Part shown: positions 34,558 to 43,297 of the stretch, one piece after another
Numbering within the stretch: position 1 is the first letter of the stretch
Layout of the letters: each line of letters starts with the position of its first letter
Assembly: GCF_004137355.1 (NCBI RefSeq)
Contig: NZ_SDVB01000065.1
Location: 1 to 64,000, forward strand
Length of the DNA: 64,000 bases
From: Ciceribacter ferrooxidans
GTDB taxonomy: Bacteria; Pseudomonadota; Alphaproteobacteria; Rhizobiales; Rhizobiaceae
Direction of reading: 5' to 3'
Program-made: the position numbers and the translations under genes
Notes under the pieces: model-generated
The model's database searches: none
Seen by the model: only the letters and a program-made list of their open reading frames with translations
What the model was told of the DNA's origin: nothing

Positions 34558-35495
34558 GCAATTACTCCGTCACCGAGCCTTCGGCTCGCCAGAAATGGTT
34601 CGCCGGCATCCTCGTCGTCTTCTATGCCGTCGTGACGATCTTGCCGCTCGTCTGGATCATCGCCACCGGCTTCAAGAGCCCTTCCGACGCGATCGCCTAC
34701 CCTCCGAAGGTGCTGTTCGAGCCGACGCTCGAAGGCTACGTGAACCTCTTCACGACCAGGACCCGCGTCTCGGATGCGGACCTCCAGGCCCTCGGAGAAC
34801 CGAAGACCTGGTATGAGAGACTCGTGCGGAAGGACGGGCTGGTGATTGCTGGCCCCTCCCGCTTCGGCGAGCGTTTCTACAACTCGGTCGTGATCGGCTT
34901 CGGGTCGACGCTGCTCTGCATCGTGCTCGGAACGGCGGCGGCCTATGCCTTCTCCCGCTTCAAGGTGCCGCTGAAGGACGACCTGCTGTTCTTCATCCTG
35001 TCGACCCGCATGATGCCGCCGATCGCCGTTGCGATCCCGATCTTCCTCATGTTCCGTTCGCTCGGCCTGAGCGACACCCATGCGGGCCTGATCCTTCTCT
35101 ATACGGCGGTGAACCTGTCGCTCTCGGTCTGGCTGCTCAAGGGCTTCATCGACGAGATCCCGATCGAATACGAGGAAGCGGCACTGATTGACGGCTACAC
35201 GCGCTTCCAGGCCTTCTACAAGGTCGTGCTGCCACAGGCCGTGACGGGCATCGCGTCGACCGCGATCTTCTGCCTGATCTTTGCCTGGAACGAATATGCC
35301 TTCGCGGTGCTCCTGACCTCGGGCACGGCGCAGACCGCGCCGCCCTTCATTCCGACGATCATCGGCGTCGGCGGTCAGGACTGGCCGGCCGTCGCCGCCG
35401 GTGCCACGCTCTTCCTCGTTCCGGTCGTCGTTTTCACGATCGTCCTGCGCAAGCATCTCCTGCGCGGCATCACCTTTGGGGCTGTACGCAAATGA
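34554..35495 (+). CDS. ABC transporter permease (MalG/UgpE type)
   Basis: A 313-residue inner-membrane protein with six membrane segments and the EAA loop YEEAALIDGYTRFQAFYKV. The region at about residues 55-105 between helices 1 and 2 is longer than usual and probably forms a periplasmic loop. The ATG at 34554 overlaps the preceding stop, and its own stop overlaps the start of the small membrane protein. Confidence 0.93.
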   Translation: MSNYSVTEPSARQKWFAGILVVFYAVVTILPLVWIIATGFKSPSDAIAYPPKVLFEPTLEGYVNLFTTRTRVSDADLQALGEPKTWYERLVRKDGLVIAGPSRFGERFYNSVVIGFGSTLLCIVLGTAAAYAFSRFKVPLKDDLLFFILSTRMMPPIAVAIPIFLMFRSLGLSDTHAGLILLYTAVNLSLSVWLLKGFIDEIPIEYEEAALIDGYTRFQAFYKVVLPQAVTGIASTAIFCLIFAWNEYAFAVLLTSGTAQTAPPFIPTIIGVGGQDWPAVAAGATLFLVPVVVFTIVLRKHLLRGITFGAVRK

Positions 35496-35680
35496 CCCAA
35501 TTCTTCAACAGGCTTCGCCGGCTGCGGCGTAACGAATGGGAGCTCGTCGCCTCGGCGCTGATCGCTCTCGGCGTCTTCATGATGATGCAGCCCTTCGCGC
35601 TGTCGCTCTATACCTATTCCTTCGTCGTGACATTGGTGGGCACCGTGATGTTCGTCATCGTCAGCCACTTCCCGGAGTAA
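35492..35680 (+). CDS. Small two-helix membrane protein in the ABC operon
   Basis: A 62-residue protein. The basic N terminus (RLRRLRRNEW) is followed by two hydrophobic segments at about residues 17-36 and 39-58. Its ATG overlaps the stop of the second permease and it ends 3 bp before the first ATPase gene, so translation is clearly coupled. Small membrane proteins occur at a similar place in the rhizobial glycerol ABC operon (GlpU). The function is unknown; a helper of permease assembly or transporter regulation is plausible. Confidence 0.8.
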   Translation: MTQFFNRLRRLRRNEWELVASALIALGVFMMMQPFALSLYTYSFVVTLVGTVMFVIVSHFPE

Positions 35681-35683
35681 GAC

Positions 35684-36781
35684 ATGGCGCAGATCAAAAT
35701 ACAGAACCTGCGCAAGGAGTTCGGCGCCTTCACCGCCGTCCAGTCCTCGAGCTTCACGATCGAGGACGGCGAGTTCTTCATGCTGCTCGGACCCTCCGGC
35801 TGCGGAAAGACGACGACGCTCAGGATGATGGCGGGCCTCGAGCTGCCGAGCAGCGGCGAGATCCATATCGACGGCGAGGAGGTCGGCATGAAGCCGGCGA
35901 GCCAGCGCGATATCGCCTTCGTCTTCCAGATGTTCGCGCTCTATCCGCACATGAACGTGCGCCGGAACATTTCCTACCCCCTGTTGAGCCAGGGCGTTCC
36001 CAAGGCGGAAGTCAGGACGCGGGTCGAGGAGGTGGCGAGAATCCTGAGGATTGAAGACATCCTCGACAAGCCGGTGGGCGGGTTGTCGGGCGGCGACCGC
36101 CAGCGTGTGGCGCTCGGGCGTGCGATCGTGCGCCGGCCGAAGGCCTTCTTCATGGACGAGCCGCTCGGCGCACTCGACGCGGAATTCCGCGAGCACATGG
36201 CGGAAGAATTGCGGGCGCTTCACGACCGGATCGGCGCGACCACCGTCTATGTGACCCACGACCAGCTCGAAGCCATGCAGATGGGCGACAAGATCGTCGT
36301 CATGAACCATGGCGTGGTCGAGCAGTTCGGCCAACCGCAGCAAATCTACGACTGGCCGGCGACCCGCTTCGTTGCCGACTTCATCGGTTCACCGCCGATG
36401 AATTTCCTGGAGTTCGAGGGCATGATCGGTATCGGCGGCGACCACGTCGTTCTCGACGGGCATCGCGTCGCGGTTCCGGTATCCCGGCAGGGCGCCGAGG
36501 GAAGGCTGACGCTCGGCGTCCGACCGGAACATGTCCGCTTTTCCGATGCATCTACCTATCGGGGCAAGGTGCTCGCGACGGAATATCTCGGCACGACCCA
36601 GATCGTTACGCTTTCGACGCCGAACGGCAAGATCAAGGCGCGGATCTCCTCCGCCGAAACCGTCAGGGAGGGTGAGACGGTCGGGCTGGAATTCGACGGC
36701 CGCACGCTGACCGTCTTCGCAGGCGAGCGTGGACATGCCCTGATCTCCGAAGGAAACGAAGGGGTGCTGCACCATGGCTGA
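35684..36781 (+). CDS. ABC transporter ATP-binding protein 1 (MalK/UgpC-like)
   Basis: A 365-residue protein. It has Walker A GPSGCGKTT, signature LSGGDRQRVALGRAI, Walker B FFMDEPLGALD and the H-loop YVTHDQLEAM. A C-terminal TOBE regulatory domain begins near residue 240. It overlaps the second ATPase gene by 8 bp. Two different ATPases in one importer suggest a heterodimer. Confidence 0.93.
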   Translation: MAQIKIQNLRKEFGAFTAVQSSSFTIEDGEFFMLLGPSGCGKTTTLRMMAGLELPSSGEIHIDGEEVGMKPASQRDIAFVFQMFALYPHMNVRRNISYPLLSQGVPKAEVRTRVEEVARILRIEDILDKPVGGLSGGDRQRVALGRAIVRRPKAFFMDEPLGALDAEFREHMAEELRALHDRIGATTVYVTHDQLEAMQMGDKIVVMNHGVVEQFGQPQQIYDWPATRFVADFIGSPPMNFLEFEGMIGIGGDHVVLDGHRVAVPVSRQGAEGRLTLGVRPEHVRFSDASTYRGKVLATEYLGTTQIVTLSTPNGKIKARISSAETVREGETVGLEFDGRTLTVFAGERGHALISEGNEGVLHHG

Positions 36782-37769
36782 TGTCGTCCTCCAGTCCATC
36801 ACGAAAAGCTTCTCCGGCCACAGGGCGCTCGACGACGTGTCGATGACCATACCCGACGGGTCCTTCGTCGTGCTGCTCGGCCCAACGGGCGCCGGCAAGA
36901 CGACGACGCTCAGGATGATTTCGGGACTCGATCATCCCGACCACGGCGATGTGTTCATCGCCGGCCGGTCGATGAAGGGCCTCACGCCCGCGGAGCGCAA
37001 TGTCGCGATGGTTTTCCAGCAGTATTCGCTCTATCCACACCTGACCGTTCGCGAGAACCTCGCCTTCCCGCTGAAGTCGCCGCTTCTGCGAACCCCACCC
37101 GCCGAAATCGAGCGCAAGGTGCGGGCCGTCGCCGAGACGCTCCGCATCGCCCACAAGCTCGACAACAAGGCGACGGCGCTTTCGGGCGGCGAGATGCAGC
37201 GGGTGTCGATCGGCCGGGCGCTCGTCCGCACGCCCGAGATATACCTGATGGACGAGCCGTTGAGTTCACTCGACGCGAAACTGAGGGCCGACCTGCGCGT
37301 CGAGCTGAAGAGCATCCAGGCGAATTCCGGGGCGACCCTCCTCTATGTCACGCACGACCAGGTCGAGGCCATGACCATGGCGACCCATATCGGCGTCCTG
37401 CATCACGGGCGGCTGGTACAGTTCGGCTCGCCGCGGGAAGTCTACGAACGTCCCGTCAGCCTCCATGCCGCCCAGCGGCTCGGGCAGCCGCGCATCAACG
37501 TCCTGCCGGCGAACCTCTTCCCGGCGGCACCCCCGCGTGCGGCCAGCATCGGTCTTCGGCCGGAGCACATTCGCCAGGGTAGTGGCGAGGAGAGTCTGGT
37601 CACGCGCGTCGAAAGGCTCGGCGACCAGACGCGCCTGCACCTGTCCTTCCGCGGACACACCATCGTCACCGTCACGGAGCCCCATACGACCCGGCGTGAC
37701 GGAGAGATCGTCAAGATCGAACCCGTTGATCCACTCTACTTCGATGCCGACGGCATGCGACTCGCTTAA
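36774..37769 (+). CDS. ABC transporter ATP-binding protein 2 (MalK/UgpC-like)
   Basis: A 331-residue paralogue of the preceding ATPase. It has Walker A GPTGAGKTT, signature LSGGEMQRVSIGRAL, Walker B YLMDEPLSSLD and H-loop YVTHDQVEAM, so both subunits look catalytically competent. The C-terminal TOBE domain is shorter. The glycerol importer GlpSTPQV of rhizobia also uses two distinct ATPases. Confidence 0.93.
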   Translation: MADVVLQSITKSFSGHRALDDVSMTIPDGSFVVLLGPTGAGKTTTLRMISGLDHPDHGDVFIAGRSMKGLTPAERNVAMVFQQYSLYPHLTVRENLAFPLKSPLLRTPPAEIERKVRAVAETLRIAHKLDNKATALSGGEMQRVSIGRALVRTPEIYLMDEPLSSLDAKLRADLRVELKSIQANSGATLLYVTHDQVEAMTMATHIGVLHHGRLVQFGSPREVYERPVSLHAAQRLGQPRINVLPANLFPAAPPRAASIGLRPEHIRQGSGEESLVTRVERLGDQTRLHLSFRGHTIVTVTEPHTTRRDGEIVKIEPVDPLYFDADGMRLA

Positions 37770-37780
37770 GGAAGGTTTCC

Positions 37781-39436
37781 ATGGCTCAGTTCATCAACAA
37801 GAAAGAAGACGTCGTCATCGAGGCCGTGGAGGGCCTGCTGGCAACGGGCGGCGTGCCGCTGGCACGCCTCGACGGCTATCCGCATATCCGCGTGATCGTC
37901 CGGGCGGACTGGGACAAGTCCAAAGTCGCGCTCGTCTCGGGTGGCGGATCCGGTCACGAGCCGGCGCATGCGGGCTTCGTCGGCGCGGGCATGCTGACCG
38001 CGGCGGTCTGCGGTGACGTCTTCGCTTCGCCGAGCGTCGATGCGGTGCTCGCGGGCATACTGGCGGTCACCGGTCCGGCCGGGTGCCTCCTGATCGTCAA
38101 GAACTACACCGGCGACCGGCTGAACTTCGGACTGGCGGCCGAACGGGCGCGGGCCTTCGGGCTCAATGTCGGCATGGTGATCGTCGACGACGACATCGCG
38201 CTTCCGGACCTGCCGCAGGCCCGCGGCGTCGCCGGAACGCTGTTCGTGCACAAGATCGCCGGAGCGCTCGCCGAAAGCGGCGCCGATCTCGAAACGGTGA
38301 CGGCTGCCGCGCGCAGGGTGATCGGCGCGACGAAGAGCATCGGCATGTCGCTCGACACCTGCACCGTTCCGGGGTCGCCGAAGGAAAACCGCATCCCGGC
38401 AGGCATGGCCGAGCTCGGCCTCGGCATCCATGGCGAGGCCGGGGTGGAGCAGGTCGACTTCTCCGGTGCCCGGTCGGCGATGAATGCCGTCGTGGCCAAG
38501 CTGCGGTCGGCGATCGGGGACAAGCCGCACGTCGCATTGATCAACAATCTCGGCGGGACGTCGGTTCTCGAAATGTCGATCCTCGCCCATGAACTGATCC
38601 AGTCCGACATCGGCGGGCTGATCAGCCACGTCGTCGGTCCGGCGGCCATGATGACGTCGCTCGACATGCGCGGCTTCTCCATCTCGCTCTACCCGGCGGA
38701 GGCCGACGACATCGCCGCCCTTGCACGGCCGGTCGGCCCCGCCGCCTGGCCGGGTCTCTCCCCCGTCCGGCCGGTATCGGTCGTCGCCTTGCCGGATGGG
38801 CTCACCCCGATCATGCCGCTGCCATCCGACCACAGGCCGACCCGCGAATTCCTCACCGACTGCTGCAACGTGCTGATCGCGGCTGAGGAGGGCCTCAATG
38901 CGCTCGACGCCAAGTCCGGTGACGGCGACACCGGGTCGACGCTCGCCGGCGCCGCCCGCGCGCTCGTCAAGGCGATGAACAGGCTGCCGCTTTCCGACCA
39001 CACGCAACTGTTCCGGGCGATCGGCCTCGAACTCAGCCAGACGATGGGCGGGTCTTCCGGGGTCCTGCTCGCGATCTTCTTTGCCGCGGCCGGTGACGGC
39101 GCATCGAGTGGCCTGCCAATCCGGGACGCCTTGCGGGCCGGGCTTGCGCGCATGCAGGAGATCGGCGGAGCAAAGGTCGGCGACCGCACGATGGTCGATG
39201 CCCTCGCTCCGGCTCTCGATGCCCTCGAAGGCGGACTGAAGGCAGCCGCAGAGGCTGCGCGCGCCGGAGCCGACCGGACCGCGACGCTTGCCAAGGCCCA
39301 TGCCGGTCGTGCCGCCTATCTCAGCTCGCGGCAGCTCCTGGGGCACGCCGATCCGGGCGCCGAGGCCGTGGCCATCCTGTTCGAGTTCCTGGCGCGGTCA
39401 GCGAAGGGTGAGGCAGCAAGCGCAGCGGCACGCTAG
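37781..39436 (+). CDS. dhaK: Single-chain dihydroxyacetone kinase (DhaK-DhaL fusion)
   Basis: A 551-residue fusion. Residues 1-330 are a DhaK domain with SGGGSGHEP near the N terminus and the substrate-binding histidine, His217, in GLGIHGEAG. Residues from about 350 are a DhaL ATP-binding domain with the metal-binding aspartates in AKSGDGDTGSTL. The fused form is the ATP-dependent type, as in Citrobacter, and not the PTS type. It starts 11 bp after the second ATPase gene and closes the operon. It phosphorylates dihydroxyacetone to dihydroxyacetone phosphate, which is the best clue to what the importer handles. Confidence 0.93.
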   Translation: MAQFINKKEDVVIEAVEGLLATGGVPLARLDGYPHIRVIVRADWDKSKVALVSGGGSGHEPAHAGFVGAGMLTAAVCGDVFASPSVDAVLAGILAVTGPAGCLLIVKNYTGDRLNFGLAAERARAFGLNVGMVIVDDDIALPDLPQARGVAGTLFVHKIAGALAESGADLETVTAAARRVIGATKSIGMSLDTCTVPGSPKENRIPAGMAELGLGIHGEAGVEQVDFSGARSAMNAVVAKLRSAIGDKPHVALINNLGGTSVLEMSILAHELIQSDIGGLISHVVGPAAMMTSLDMRGFSISLYPAEADDIAALARPVGPAAWPGLSPVRPVSVVALPDGLTPIMPLPSDHRPTREFLTDCCNVLIAAEEGLNALDAKSGDGDTGSTLAGAARALVKAMNRLPLSDHTQLFRAIGLELSQTMGGSSGVLLAIFFAAAGDGASSGLPIRDALRAGLARMQEIGGAKVGDRTMVDALAPALDALEGGLKAAAEAARAGADRTATLAKAHAGRAAYLSSRQLLGHADPGAEAVAILFEFLARSAKGEAASAAAR

Positions 39437-39463
39437 AAGCAACCGACGTCGAGAAGTATCCGG

Positions 39464-39505
39464 CCCGTCCGCAACGATCACGTCAGGGATGTGAGAGCGG
39501 ACGGG
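39464..39505. terminator. Hairpin between convergent dhaK and GNAT genes
   Basis: CCCGTCCGC at 39464-39472 pairs with GCGGACGGG at 39497-39505 around a 24-nt loop that can fold further (TCAC/GTGA). It lies in the 89-bp gap between convergent genes and probably ends both. Confidence 0.5.
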
Positions 39506-39525
39506 ACCGGCAGACGGCGAATTCT

Positions 39526-40431
39526 TCACCCCATCGATTGGGAGGCGAGCGTGAAGACCATAGCCTGCCCGTCCTCACCCGAACCATAATCGGCATGCTC
39601 GCCGAGTGTCATCGTCGTGACGGTATCGAACACCGGCAACCCGCATTGCTGGACGAAATTGGCGAATGCTCCCGTCTTGAAGTGCGTATCGAGCCGGAGA
39701 AAGGTGTCTGCGTGAGCGATCACATGCGGATGCACAACGGCAATCGCCTCCTCGTCGGAGTGGGCGACCACCGGCCCGACGACATGGCCGCGGCCGAAAC
39801 GGCGGCACATGGAAAAAGCCCTGAGGCTCTGTCCGCGAAAGAGCCCGTAGGAGACCGATTGCTCGAAGAGCCGCGCAAGGTGTAGCCGCCGGACGGCGCC
39901 GAAGGCGGGGGCATCGAGCGCCGCGATCTGATCGAGATGAGCAGGAGAGAGCTCCCGAAGCGTCAGCCCCGCCGGGATGGGCGGCGCGTCCGGCAACGGG
40001 CGCGCATCGCCCTGACACTGATGGACAGATGCCCTCGGCAAGAAACCCAGCGAGAGATAGAGCCGATACGCCGCGCGCGTCGCGTTGAGCCTCAGTCGGC
40101 GTGTTCCGAACTCCCCGGCAATCAGCTTCCGCATCAGCCATTGTGCCGCACCGTTGGTCTGCAGCCGCGGCGACGTGATGACCATGCCGATGGTCGCGAA
40201 GTCGTCACCGTGGGGAAACCACATGGCCGAGCCGAGCACCCGGTCGATCTCGTCCAGCGCGGCAAATCCCCGTCCGATATCGAGCAGGAAGCGCCAGTCC
40301 TCGGCACGATGCGGCCATCCGACTGCAATTGAGAGGGCGTGCAGTTGCGAGAGGTCGACGTCCGCGATGTCGGCAAGATGCATGCGGAACGTGTCGACAA
40401 CCAGGCTATCCGAGACTCCGGCCTCCAGCAT
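39526..40431 (-). CDS. GNAT-family acetyltransferase, tandem-domain type, copy A
   Basis: A 301-residue protein. An N-terminal GNAT domain covers about residues 5-125, with a loose acetyl-CoA motif LQTNGAAQWLM. A second GNAT-like domain follows and contains FGRGHVVGPVVA. It is a clear paralogue of the protein at 52466-53302, sharing the GWPHR-x-EDWR block and the FGRG-x-V-x-GPVVA block. The ATG at 40431 is preceded by GGGGGAAG; the open frame upstream has no plausible start. It diverges from the ArgE-like deacylase gene. The substrate is unknown, perhaps an amine. Confidence 0.82.
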   Translation of the reverse strand: MLEAGVSDSLVVDTFRMHLADIADVDLSQLHALSIAVGWPHRAEDWRFLLDIGRGFAALDEIDRVLGSAMWFPHGDDFATIGMVITSPRLQTNGAAQWLMRKLIAGEFGTRRLRLNATRAAYRLYLSLGFLPRASVHQCQGDARPLPDAPPIPAGLTLRELSPAHLDQIAALDAPAFGAVRRLHLARLFEQSVSYGLFRGQSLRAFSMCRRFGRGHVVGPVVAHSDEEAIAVVHPHVIAHADTFLRLDTHFKTGAFANFVQQCGLPVFDTVTTMTLGEHADYGSGEDGQAMVFTLASQSMG

Positions 40432-40688
40432 TCCTCTCTCTTCCCCCAACCCTTCAGTTATCGATCCGACGTGTTCGCGAACCGCGACGCGTCCGAGACT
40501 AAACTGCGGCCGGCAAAACAATCCGCTTCTCTTCCACCTCTGCGCGCAAGATTCGACTGAAAGGCGCACACCTTCGGCATCCGCTCCCCGTCCCCAGCAT
40601 TAGTCTTGCCTGACGCCTTCCTCCAGAAGTTCCAATCCCCCGAGGGGCGACCGGCCCGGTCGCAACCAAAGCAGATGTGGCGGCACGA

Positions 40689-41813
40689 ATGCAAGCAATC
40701 GACATCCTGGACAAGCTCGTTTCCTTCCCCTCTGTCGTCGGCACGCCGAACGACGCGATCATCGACTGGGTTCGCAGCTATCTCGAGGCACATGGTGCGG
40801 TCGTCCACGTCCTGCCCGGACCCGAGGGGGATCGGGCCAACCTCTTCGCAACGCTTGGCCCGCGCGACACCGCCGGCTACGTCCTCTCCGGCCACATGGA
40901 CATCGTTCCGGCCACCGAACCCGGCTGGACCAGCGACCCGTTCCGCTTGCGCAAGGAGGCGAACCGTCTCTACGGGCGCGGCACCACCGACATGAAGGGC
41001 TTCCTCGCCGCCGCACTCGCAACCGTTCCGAAATTCGCCAGGCTGACGCTGGCGCGGCCGATCCACCTCGCCTTCTCCTATGACGAGGAGGCGGGTTGCC
41101 GGGGTATTCCACACATGCTCGCACGCCTTCCCGACCTTTGCGCACAGCCTCTCGGCGCGGTGATCGGGGAGCCGAGCGGGATGCAGGCGATCCTCGCCCA
41201 CAAGGGCAAGGCGGCGGCGAAGGTCACGGTCGAGGGTCGCGCCGGCCACTCCTCGCGTCCCGACCTCGGGCTGAACGCGATCCACGGGATGGCGACGGTG
41301 CTGAGCAAGGCAGTCGCCGCGGCAACCGCGCTCACTGCAGGGCCGTTCGATGCGACCTTCGAGCCTGCCTATTCCTCGTTGCAGGTCGGCCTGTTGAACG
41401 GTGGGCGGGCGGTCAACGTCATTCCCGATCTCTGCGAGGCGGAGCTGGAGGCGCGCGCAATCGCGGGTGTCGATCCGCGACTTCTCCTCGTGCCCGTGCG
41501 GGAAGCCGCCGAGGCGCTCACGGCGGAAGGTTATGGTGTGACCTGGGAGGAGCTCAGCAGCTATCCGGCCCTGTCGCTTCCGCGCAGCACACCTCTCGCC
41601 GGCCTGTTCTGCGACCTCACCGGCCGCGAGCCGCTTGCGGCGGTGAGTTACGGGACGGAAGCCGGGCTCTTCCAGCAGGCCGGCATCGACGCGATCATCT
41701 GCGGCCCCGGCGAGATCGACCGCGCCCACAAGCCGGACGAATATATCTGTACCGAGGAGCTCTCCGCCTGCGAGGCGTTGCTGGAGAGTCTCGGTCGGCG
41801 GTGCGTGGCCTGA
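40689..41813 (+). CDS. argE: M20-family deacylase, acetylornithine deacetylase-like
   Basis: A 374-residue zinc amidohydrolase. The metal and catalytic residues are visible in [28 protein letters not shown] and the final AHKPDEY. ArgE removes the acetyl group from N2-acetylornithine, but relatives act on other N-acyl amines and amino acids. The ATG at 40689 matches the usual N terminus ([14 protein letters not shown]); a GTG at 40677 is possible. It starts an operon with GhrA and cupin genes, and it diverges from a GNAT gene, an acylation and deacylation pairing. Confidence 0.85.
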   Translation: MQAIDILDKLVSFPSVVGTPNDAIIDWVRSYLEAHGAVVHVLPGPEGDRANLFATLGPRDTAGYVLSGHMDIVPATEPGWTSDPFRLRKEANRLYGRGTTDMKGFLAAALATVPKFARLTLARPIHLAFSYDEEAGCRGIPHMLARLPDLCAQPLGAVIGEPSGMQAILAHKGKAAAKVTVEGRAGHSSRPDLGLNAIHGMATVLSKAVAAATALTAGPFDATFEPAYSSLQVGLLNGGRAVNVIPDLCEAELEARAIAGVDPRLLLVPVREAAEALTAEGYGVTWEELSSYPALSLPRSTPLAGLFCDLTGREPLAAVSYGTEAGLFQQAGIDAIICGPGEIDRAHKPDEYICTEELSACEALLESLGRRCVA

Positions 41814-41826
41814 GCGAAAGAACGCC

Positions 41827-42750
41827 ATGACCTTCCTGTTCCATTCCGACGCAGTGCGCGGCGCGGTGTTTCGAGAGATCTTTGCTCGCGAAATACCCGA
41901 ACTGCCATTTTCCATGGATCCGGCGACGGTCGACCCGGACGCCGTCCGATACCTGATCACCTGGACGGTTCCTCCGGATCTCGCACGCTACCGCAATCTC
42001 GAAGTGCTCTTCTCGATCGGCGCCGGCGTCGACCAGTTCCGGCTTGCCGAGGTCCCGGCTTCCATGAAGATCGTCCGCATGGTCGAGGACGGTATCGTCC
42101 GGATGATGCAGGAATATGCGGTGCTGGCGGTGCTCACCCTTCATCGTGCCCTCCCCGCCTATCTCCGCCAGCAGCGCGACGAGGTCTGGCAAGCCCTGCC
42201 ACAGCCACAGGCGTGCGAACGTCGTGTCGGCGTGCTGGGGCTCGGCATGCTCGGCCAGGCGGTGATCGAACGGCTGAAGCCCTTCGGCTTTCCGCTTTCC
42301 GGCTGGAGCCGGTCGCAACACGATATCGACGGCGTGACCTGCTTTGCAGGCGAGGCCGGTCTCGACGCCATGCTCGCTCAATCCGACATCCTCGTCTGCC
42401 TGCTGCCGCTCACCAACGAGACGCGAGGATTTCTCGATGCCGGCCTCTTCGACAGGCTGCCGCGCGGCGCCGGGCTCGTCCATGTCGGACGCGGCCCGCA
42501 GCTGAACCATGACGACCTGATCGCGGCTCTGGATGGCGGGCAACTCTCGGGCGCGATGATCGACGTCACCGAGCCGGAACCGCTGCCTCCCGGGCATGCC
42601 TTCTGGAACCATCCGAAGATCGTGCTGACGCCCCATGTCGCAAGCGTCACCCAACCACGAACCGCCGCCCGCGCCGTGATCGACAACATCAGGCGCCTGC
42701 GCGACGGGCTCGATCCCGTCGGGCTCATCGACCGCAGCCGCGGCTACTGA
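41827..42750 (+). CDS. ghrA: Glyoxylate/hydroxypyruvate reductase A-like D-2-hydroxyacid dehydrogenase
   Basis: A 307-residue NAD(P)-dependent reductase. It has the nucleotide motif [10 protein letters not shown] near residue 140 and the conserved catalytic arginine, glutamate and histidine regions ([25 protein letters not shown]). It belongs to the GhrA branch, with its shortened N-terminal domain. It follows the deacylase by 13 bp. It may reduce a 2-oxo acid produced in the pathway. Confidence 0.88.
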   Translation: MTFLFHSDAVRGAVFREIFAREIPELPFSMDPATVDPDAVRYLITWTVPPDLARYRNLEVLFSIGAGVDQFRLAEVPASMKIVRMVEDGIVRMMQEYAVLAVLTLHRALPAYLRQQRDEVWQALPQPQACERRVGVLGLGMLGQAVIERLKPFGFPLSGWSRSQHDIDGVTCFAGEAGLDAMLAQSDILVCLLPLTNETRGFLDAGLFDRLPRGAGLVHVGRGPQLNHDDLIAALDGGQLSGAMIDVTEPEPLPPGHAFWNHPKIVLTPHVASVTQPRTAARAVIDNIRRLRDGLDPVGLIDRSRGY

Positions 42751-42773
42751 CCTTCAAACCTGAAAGGAAAACC

Positions 42774-43136
42774 ATGTCGCTCCTCAAGACCATAGATCCG
42801 AATCCCTCCTTCGCGCCGCGCGAAAGCCTGCCGCAACCAGACCGCCTGATTTCCGGAAGCCCGGCCTTCAAGACCTGGGCGCAGGACGTCGCCCACGGGG
42901 ACCTGGTGCATACCGGCGTATGGGAAGCGACGCCCGGCGAAACCCGCTCGATCAAGGGCGAGACCTTCGAATTCTGCCACATCCTCGCCGGCGTCGTCGA
43001 AATCACGCCCGAGGGCGGCGCGCCCGTGATCTACAAGGCGGGCGACAGCTTCGTCATGAAACCGGGCTTCACAGGTGTCTGGAAGACGATCGAAACCGTC
43101 CGCAAGATCTATCTCACGGTCACCCCGAAGAACTGA
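42774..43136 (+). CDS. Cupin-domain protein (DUF861/EutQ-like)
   Basis: A 120-residue single-domain cupin. The family's conserved glycine and acidic turns are present (GETFEFCHILAGVVEITPEG and KAGDSFVMKPGF). It is the third gene of the operon, 23 bp after ghrA. Such proteins are often sugar or amino-acid isomerases or small sensors. The substrate is unknown. Confidence 0.82.
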   Translation: MSLLKTIDPNPSFAPRESLPQPDRLISGSPAFKTWAQDVAHGDLVHTGVWEATPGETRSIKGETFEFCHILAGVVEITPEGGAPVIYKAGDSFVMKPGFTGVWKTIETVRKIYLTVTPKN

Positions 43137-43190
43137 CCGACGAAGCCCGGCATCGATCGTGAACACGATGCGCTTGCCGTAGAATACGCT

Positions 43191-43237
43191 GCAGCGAGCC
43201 GGCAAAACGGCTTTTTCCGCCATCGCCGGCTCGTTGC
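43191..43237 (+). terminator. 13-bp stem between cupin and aldehyde dehydrogenase genes
   Basis: GCAGCGAGCCGGC at 43191-43203 pairs with GCCGGCTCGTTGC at 43225-43237, with one G-T pair. The loop contains a CTTTTT run and a nested CGG/CCG pair. It may end the deacylase unit or attenuate it. A smaller inverted repeat, ATCGTG-AA-CACGAT, lies at 43156-43169. Confidence 0.5.
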
Positions 43238-43297
43238 TCGGATCAAGCTGCTCCGCTGGGTCGCCTACCATCCCTTCCAGTGATGAAAGGTATACCC

